Assembly: GCA_003427395.1 (NCBI GenBank)
Contig: BFEA01000130.1
Coordinates: 2,807,851 to 2,833,300 of the forward strand
Reading direction: 5' to 3'
From: Chara braunii
Taxonomy: Eukaryota > Streptophyta > Charophyceae > Charales > Characeae
DNA: 25,450 bases
Positions 20,481 to 25,450 of the stretch are shown one piece after another (position 1 is the first letter of the stretch; each line of letters begins with the position of its first letter). Under the pieces are notes generated by a model. That model ran no database searches, was not told where the DNA came from, and saw nothing but the letters and a program-made list of their open reading frames with translations. The position numbers and the translations under genes were made by a program.

Positions 20481-21041
20481 ACCAAAATCGGGACTTGTAG
20501 GTCTATTCTTGAAAAATACTACTACCATATAGTTATGTGCCCAACAACTTTCAGAACCTTAGCCCACTCTCTTCATCCTATACTTTGTACCATATGCCCG
20601 AGGATCTGTTCCTACTGATTGCAACAATTTTTTTTTATTTGTTGGGTTCTTCGTGAGGACATCACTCTGCTTTTCTTCCACTCCTATTAATCTACCCAGT
20701 TTACCTTTTACGTTTTGTGTTGGGACCCATAATTCACCTATATCATTCTACAAGTCGTTAACCTTAGTAACCATTTTTCTAATTCATAATTTCCTCAAGC
20801 TTGAGTGTCTTCTGCGAACATTATCCCATTCCTACCAATGATGCGCAAAATTATCCAACAACGGTTATTGGAGACTTATTATTCCACAAATATCTTTGTC
20901 ACAAGATGAGTTGGAGACTTAGTTTTGATTTCCTCTAAGCTTACAACACACATTGGCGAAAAAACAAAATTAAGCTGATTCCGCAGAAAGGATATCAGCA
21001 TGCAGCAGGTCTAGACATCTTTAAATCTCGTCATTCATCTG
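20481..21041. other. No gene recognised
   Basis: AT-rich, pyrimidine-rich on the plus strand, with short unidentified frames. No repeat or RNA gene is seen. Confidence 0.35.
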
Positions 21042-21553
21042 CTACAACAAAAAAATTTCCACAAGAAATGAAAGTTGAAAAAATATTCCATACAAAAAAA
21101 TCTTTTATATTTATAAATTATCATTCCAACGTTCGTCCAATTTTATTTGAGAAATTTCCGTATAAATATGATTTTTCCCTTCCAACTACATCTATTTGTT
21201 CAAGATGGAATGAAAGTTTGAACGAGTTTATGAAATATTTTAATTAAATTTTTATTCTATTACAACAAATACCTTCTAATTTAGATTGGATTAACCTATT
21301 CATGACTGAAAATCCTTACTTAGAATGACAGTCTAATTAAAATATTTCATGAACTCATCCATACTTTCATTCTATCTCTAGCATGCAGTTCAAATAAGAA
21401 GGAATACCCCATTCTAGGAATGAAAGTTTTCAAGTAAGATGAAAAATTTTTAAATTGGAATGACATTTTTTTATTTGGAATTAAAATTTAAAATTTAGAA
21501 TGTAATTTTACTATAGAATGATTATTTAATTCTGAGAATTTTTTATGTTGTAT
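21042..21553. mobile_element. 512-bp foldback (MITE-like) element with long inverted repeats
   Basis: The ends are inverted: TACAACAAAAAAATTTCC at the left and the reverse complement of TACAACATAAAAAATTCTC at the right. The inner arms 21206-21260 and 21322-21374 pair over about 53 bp with few mismatches (GGAATGAAAGT...CGAGTTTATGAAATATTTTA and relatives), around an axis near 21290. Between outer and inner arms the right side has several TRGAATG units about 20 bp apart. It encodes no protein. No clear target-site duplication is present, so the superfamily is unassigned. Confidence 0.65.
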
Positions 21554-21554
21554 A

Positions 21555-22395
21555 ATAATTTTTACCAACCGGTTCGTGTGGTCCCTTCTCTGACCAGAGA
21601 GGTTTTCGTAACCCATTAGGCAAACATTGCAAGACTGTTTTACTGATCGAAGATACATAAGCCTCATTCTACCCTCCTCGTGCACATACCTTCTTAAACT
21701 ACGACTTTCGAGGTAAAGCCACCTTCTGTATTACGAAATGGTTTCCAGATGAATATCGCTGTTACCTTTCTAACCACCTTGAGTAGTTGTTTGCCCAACA
21801 ATTTGATTTTACTCACTAACTATAGTAGCGAAACAAAAAATCATATTTAAAACTAAAGTCCCTTAAAATAGAGATAGATGGGGCACAAATCCCTATCTAG
21901 AGATTCTCCGAGCGACTTTCTGCAACAATGAAACACTCTGGATCTCTAAATAATTGCATAAAGCTACTTGAACGCCCAGATATCGTTTTGAGGAGTCGTA
22001 TGATCCTTTTCATTCCCATGTCGAGAGAAATGGCATACTGCCATGAAAAAATATACACCGATTTCATCCAATTGACCGCAGTTTTGAATAACTTCGATGA
22101 GACTGTCAACAGGTTGTCAGCTAGTGCATTCACGCGACACTCACTTTGCTGAAAATGTAGGTCTTCAATTTAAGGGTAGAGTATAATATTGTTTACAAGG
22201 ACATAAAGGTGAAGAACAAAAATCGGCGAGGCCTATAGGTGGTCTTGTTGTAGAGATCTACAAAGGGAGAAATATCTAGAGATTTTACCGTTGATATTAA
22301 CTGAGGATTTGGACATATCGTACAATCCAACTACCGGTTGCCCGAATTTCGGTATGAAGCCAATGTATTTGAGTGTGGTGCGGATATATGTACAA
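21555..22395 (-). pseudogene. Decayed coding remnant, identity unknown
   Basis: Two successive minus frames look protein-like. The first, about 22395 down to 21897, has only two internal stops in about 166 codons and includes ECRVNALADNL, which faintly resembles the C-terminal R-x2-N-x2-AD motif of RNase H domains. The second, about 21780 down to 21555, contains CNVCLMGYENLSGQ. The opposite strand of 21928-22152 is also open, which weakens the case. This may be retroelement debris. Confidence 0.25.
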
Positions 22396-22680
22396 TTCAC
22401 CGTATTATACATTTTTTATTAGTCAATAAGGAGGATAGCCAGATTAAAATTATGCATCTAAATCACTTTTAGGGACTCTAAAGTTGTGATAATCTAGTCC
22501 ATGCTCGGCTGGGCACCCGATCATGCAAAAAAAAAACTGTTTTTTTAATCTTTTTGCGCTCTCCTAGAGGACACCAAATCAGGGTTTTTTCATTTTTTGA
22601 GAGTTGGTTGTCAAGGGGGGGGGGAGGGATATATGTTGTTTTAAAGGGTCAAAGGGTGTTTAAAAGAGGCTCCCTTAGGG

Positions 22681-22718
22681 GGTCTAAAGGGGTCTAAGAG
22701 GGTCTAAGAGGGTCTAAG
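22681..22718 (+). repeat. 10-bp tandem repeat (GGTCTAAGAG)n
   Basis: Four units, the first with AAGG in place of AGAG. A G-run of 13 lies about 60 bp upstream. It is not a plant telomere repeat. Confidence 0.9.
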
Positions 22719-22725
22719 GAATTCT

Positions 22726-22752
22726 GATGTGACCCTCAACCAAAAATTGTTT
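22726..22752 (+). repeat. Fragment related to the MITE family at 23468
   Basis: 27 bp starting GATGTGACCCTCAACC match 23576-23602 with three differences. A (TA)n run follows at 22771-22791, and a T-rich to GCCGCTGGGG transition resembles the right part of the MITE copies. This is probably a diverged third member without recognisable ends. Confidence 0.5.
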
Positions 22753-22904
22753 GTATTGCAATTCTACACAATATATATATATATATATATACATTTTTAA
22801 GTTTTGATTTTTTTATTTATCATTATTTTTTTTGCCGCTGGGGCTGTTCGGAACCGTGCCCGGGGGTCAATTACTCAGTTAGTTGAATTACCAATTAAAC
22901 ATAA

Positions 22905-22978
22905 CATGTTGTAATGCAGTCTGGTAGCGTATTTGTTTTGGGTACAGAGGGTGATAGGTCCGAATCCTGCCACCTTGA
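22905..22978 (+). tRNA. trnP(UGG): Mitochondrial-type tRNA-Pro(UGG)-like sequence, probable pseudogene
   Basis: The 74-nt sequence aligns with organellar proline tRNA. It has a D arm GCAGTCTGGTAGCGT (stem ATGC/GCGT pairs), an anticodon arm TTTGT-TTTGGGT-ACAGA with anticodon TGG and one G-U pair, a T arm AGGTCCGAATCCTG, and a 3' acceptor CACCTTG followed by A. The segment ACAGAGGG...ATAGG...GAATCCTG...CACCTTGA is the plant mitochondrial version and not the plastid one. The 5' acceptor strand CATGTTG pairs at five of seven positions and the T stem has one mismatch. Most of the fold survives, but those defects argue for a pseudogene, either of inserted mitochondrial DNA or of a SINE head. Distance to the rrn18 fragments is about 2.4 kb. 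Confidence 0.75.
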
Positions 22979-23068
22979 GTAAAAAATGTCTGGTCCGGCA
23001 CCCGGGAGTGTATCCGGGCACAAGTTGAGTGCCCAGACGTCCGGAAAACTATCTACGTGATAATATTA

Positions 23069-23463
23069 TTAAACCGCCAGTCCCCCCAACAACCGAAAAA
23101 CCTCGGCCCTTTAAATTACGGCCGGGTCGTACGAAGGGGCGGCAGCCGTTCGTCACCGGCGGGCCCAATCCCACCATTTGAAAGCCGAAACTTTGACAAT
23201 TTTTTGTGTTCAGAAGAAGTCTTCAAAAATTTTGAAACTTGGTCCGTAGATTATGACATGATTTTTTTAGGGGAAAAAAATAAAATAAAAAATCATCTTG
23301 ATCATGAAATGATCGCCACGCCGATTCGACACATTTTCAATTTCTTGAGTCAAATTTCATTTCTGCCATTCACCCGATTTTCACTCTATGCTATCGGTAC
23401 CCCTCCTGAAATGGCGCTACCGATAGAAGGAGGTTTTCCGCGTTGTGGGGAGTGGTGGTTTAA
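23069..23463. mobile_element. TIR element of about 395 bp (MITE-like)
   Basis: The left end TTAAACCGCCAGTCCCCC, continuing CAACAACCGAAAAACCTC to about 23104, is the inverted counterpart of AGGTTTTCCGCGTTGTGGGG, AGTGGTGGTTTAA at 23431-23463. That gives about 34 bp of terminal inverted repeat with a few mismatches and one gap. Inside, a 9-bp stem (CTATCGGTA/TACCGATAG, 23391-23426) lies near the right end. The plus frame across it has no recognisable domain. The next MITE begins within 5 bp of its right end. Confidence 0.65.
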
Positions 23464-23467
23464 AATT

Positions 23468-23744
23468 TAGGCTACCAAAGTGGTCCAGGTCCGCTTTCCC
23501 GGTCGTGCCAAAAAGAAAAAAAGAAAAAAAATAAATTTTAATTTAAATTTTATTTTAAATCTTATAAACAATTTGGATGTGACCCTGAAGCAAAAGTTGT
23601 TTAATTTATATTTTTGCATAACATAGTTTGTTTTTCGGTTTTTTTTTTTTTTTTTTTTTGGGGGGGGGGGGACCTTCCCTAGTCCTTGCACTACCGGACC
23701 GCCCGGGAAAATAGGGCGACCCGAGCGGCCCGGCTGGTAACCTA
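23468..23744 (+). mobile_element. MITE copy 1 (277 bp)
   Basis: The ends are TAGGCTACCA and TGGTAACCTA (9 of 10 inverted match). Along its whole length it aligns with the reverse complement of 24966-25244. The shared parts are the GC-rich left end, an A/T-rich block, GATGTGACCCTGAAGCAAAA versus GATGTAACACTGAGGCAACA, TTTTTGCATAACAT, a T-run, GGGACCTTCC and the GC-rich right end. The copy holds a T(21)G(11)-type homopolymer junction at about 23640-23671. The flanking 8 bp match at only 5 of 8 positions, so any target duplication is eroded. Confidence 0.8.
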
Positions 23745-24965
23745 GATAAAAAAAATGATTTTTCTTTTACGAATGTTGTCTGGTCTCTTCTTACCAGGTA
23801 TGGTATGCTGACTGACAATGCCTTTGCTATAACCTTAACAAGGATCTTGTATGAAATATTTACTCGCAGCAAAATTGGTCATTAATTTATTATCTTAGCT
23901 TATTTGTTTTCCTATATATAACTAAAATAATGCCATACGGAATATGGTCACTAATTGTTTCCTCCCAGAGGATGGCATTGTACATCTCGAGTAGAGGAGG
24001 TGACAACACCTACCAATGTTGAAGGTAAATTATATAGGTAAGCTCTCTGTCCCATGTGTCTTTTCTTTGACCATTGCCATCGTTGTTGCCCTTACTTCCA
24101 CTAAATCGAATGATGCATCCAATCTCTCTCTATCCAGAGGTAACAGTCTAACTGTCAAGTTGTTCTAGTGGTCCACGAAGCTTGCCAAATATGTATTTTG
24201 ACTCTTTTGCTATCTTGTTGAAGTAGTAAGGATGTCTCGGAAGTAGAGCACAACAAAGTCGCATATTTCATGGCAACAGAGAAGGGGTGTTGAAGTTGTT
24301 TCATTCCTTGAGCCGAGCAACTTGCGGCCAACTTCCTGAATGTTTCTCTTGACAGACAGTCATAGACGTTGATTCCTTTGATCCGGGGGTGTTCGATCCA
24401 TTATTATGATTTTTTCTGTTGCAGTTCGTCTCACTTTACACACGAGTTAAAAAAGGGGTCCCCCTTAAACCATGAGTACTTGGCTCAACTGTTAGCCACA
24501 CGAAAAAAAAGAATAGAAACGTTTATAGTCGGATGAATTTTGATGCTCCTGCGGTGGCATGTACATTTCTTAAAATCGTGGTTGGTTATGGGGCACAACT
24601 TTAGGAAGTACTAGTGGTTTCAACACTTGTGAATATAATATTGCGAGCATTAGACCTCCCAACCAAAAGTTGCTCCTGAGAACCCCTTCTAACCCTTTTT
24701 TTTTCTTTTAGGGGGGGGGGGGGAATCAGTCGAATTACTATATGTCAAGGTTGTTGCCCTTAAAAAAAAAAAAAAAAAACGTAGCACAAACTCCGAACAT
24801 TTGCGGAACCTTTCGGCTACGCAAACTGATATTCCCCAGTTGAGTTAGGCAAGTTCGTTATTCTGTTTTTTATTTTATTTTTACAAGTGGACCCTACACA
24901 ACTACACCGCGGTCGTGGAGGGGGGGCAGAGGCGGAGGCATGAGTGAGAAATGTTGGGTGCAAAC
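23745..24965. other. No intact gene; a frameshifted coding trace
   Basis: On the minus strand from about 24400 to 24040 two frames give protein-like stretches in turn (one includes INVYDCLSRETFRKLAASC; another LDRERLDASFDLVEVRATTM). This suggests a decayed coding region with at least one frameshift and several stops. I cannot name the family. Homopolymer runs (G at 24711-24723, A at 24762-24779) follow. Confidence 0.25.
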
Positions 24966-25244
24966 CTAGGCTACCAGCCAGGCCGCCCGAGTCCCGGGTG
25001 GCCAGCCTGTCCAATGACCAAGGAAGGTCCCAGCAAAAAAAAAAATAAAAAAAATCCAAAAAAACAAACAAACACAATGTTATGCAAAAAACTAAACTGA
25101 ATAACTGTTGCCTCAGTGTTACATCGAAATTCGTCACCAAATTTAAAATAAAAAATAAAAGTTAAAAATAAATTTCTAATTTTTATTATTTTTATTTTTT
25201 TGGCCCGGCCGGGCAAGTGACCCTAGGTCACTCTGGTAGCCTAG
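24966..25244 (-). mobile_element. MITE copy 2 (279 bp), same family, opposite orientation
   Basis: It has perfect 12-bp terminal inverted repeats CTAGGCTACCAG. It is flanked by GTGCAAAC on the left (24958-24965) and GTGCAAAA on the right (25245-25252), a 7-of-8 target-site duplication. An 8-bp duplication and short TIRs fit the hAT superfamily, but that is inference because there is no transposase. Its reverse complement aligns with copy 1 from end to end. It encodes nothing. Confidence 0.88.
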
Positions 25245-25276
25245 GTGCAAAAAAAAAAAAACGAAGTATGTGCTTG

Positions 25277-25368
25277 TCTCTCTCTTTTTCTCTCCCTATC
25301 TCCCTCTCTCCCTCGCTCTCTCTTTCTTTGCGTATGGGAGAGAGAGAGAGAGACAAGGAGAGAGAGAG
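25277..25368. repeat. (CT)n ... (GA)n microsatellite tract
   Basis: Interrupted CT units run to about 25330, then GA units run from 25337 to 25368. The two halves are complementary and could fold back. Confidence 0.9.
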
Positions 25369-25388
25369 TCTCTCACATTCATTCGACA

Positions 25389-25391
<3 letters not shown>

Positions 25392-25450
<59 letters not shown>
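25392..25450. repeat. (GT)n microsatellite, cut by the window end
   Basis: At least 29 uninterrupted GT units to the last base. Confidence 0.98.

Larger units (their letters stand above)
22509..23036. mobile_element. Possible inverted-repeat-bounded element carrying the tRNA-Pro-like sequence
   Basis: CTGGGCACCC at 22509-22518 is matched by GAGTGCCCAG at 23027-23036 (9 of 10 in inverted orientation). The right end folds into a GC-rich structure (CCGGCACCCGGG and TCCGGGCAC). Inside is a 27-bp stretch shared with the MITE family further on. Flanking target duplication is not convincing. Such short inverted repeats can arise by chance. Confidence 0.25.

Noticed and set aside
22095-22135. RNase H domain motif (ECRVNALADNL)
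   Set aside because: A single short motif without the catalytic acidic residues upstream. It is kept only as a remark in the remnant entry.
22681-22718. Interstitial telomere repeat
   Set aside because: The 10-bp unit GGTCTAAGAG does not match TTTAGGG or known plant telomere variants.

Overview
This window looks like nuclear, repeat-dominated DNA from a plant-lineage eukaryote (land plant or charophyte). Three things point that way: decayed plant-type mobile elements (a DUF4283-like/zinc-knuckle gag remnant, MITEs, tRNA-derived SINE-like heads), long dinucleotide microsatellites, and two degenerate copies of a mitochondrial small-subunit rRNA segment whose variable region resembles plant mitochondrial rrn18. 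The gag-like remnant reminds me of charophyte (Chara-type) gag proteins, but that is recall and not checked. I found no intact protein-coding gene. The longest open frames are low-complexity artefacts or run through the block of Ns.

Layout. 1-1380: single-copy-looking DNA, GC-rich at about 660-1110, with a 103-nt hairpin at 581-683. 1390-2540: a tRNA-like relic, a long compound (GA)n array, a 75-bp tandem duplication with an older third copy, and a 49-bp repeat. 3679-4371 (minus): a decayed gag-like gene. 4400-7860: no gene recognised. 7870-10260: a tRNA-like relic, an array of about nine irregularly spaced core repeats, a five-copy array of about 120 bp, an exact 38-bp tandem duplication and another tRNA-like relic. 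10800-12740: a (CA)n tract, short palindromes and a 47-bp minisatellite. 12912-14604: a cluster of short perfect hairpins around a (CT)n(CA)n tract, a 408-bp gap and a 204-bp-spaced duplication containing poly(A), ending in a tRNA-like relic.

14600-19220: mostly anonymous, with weak coding traces and a decayed, possibly hAT-like transposase fragment (minus). 19560-20480: a 79-bp tandem duplication and two tandem mitochondrial rrn18 pseudogene segments. 21042-25244: a dense cluster of small inverted-repeat elements. It holds a 512-bp foldback element, a mitochondrial-type tRNA-Pro(UGG)-like sequence that still folds, a roughly 395-bp TIR element, and two copies (277 and 279 bp, opposite orientation) of one MITE family, one with a 7/8-matching 8-bp target-site duplication. 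The window ends in (CT)n/(GA)n/(GT)n microsatellites.

No genes here work together as a pathway. The story is one of repeat turnover: organelle DNA insertion, non-autonomous transposons, tRNA-derived elements and local tandem duplication. No convincing new functional system is visible. The most unusual items are the interspersed-core array at 8205-8965, the paired mitochondrial rRNA pseudogenes, the MITE pair and the hairpin cluster flanking the gap.
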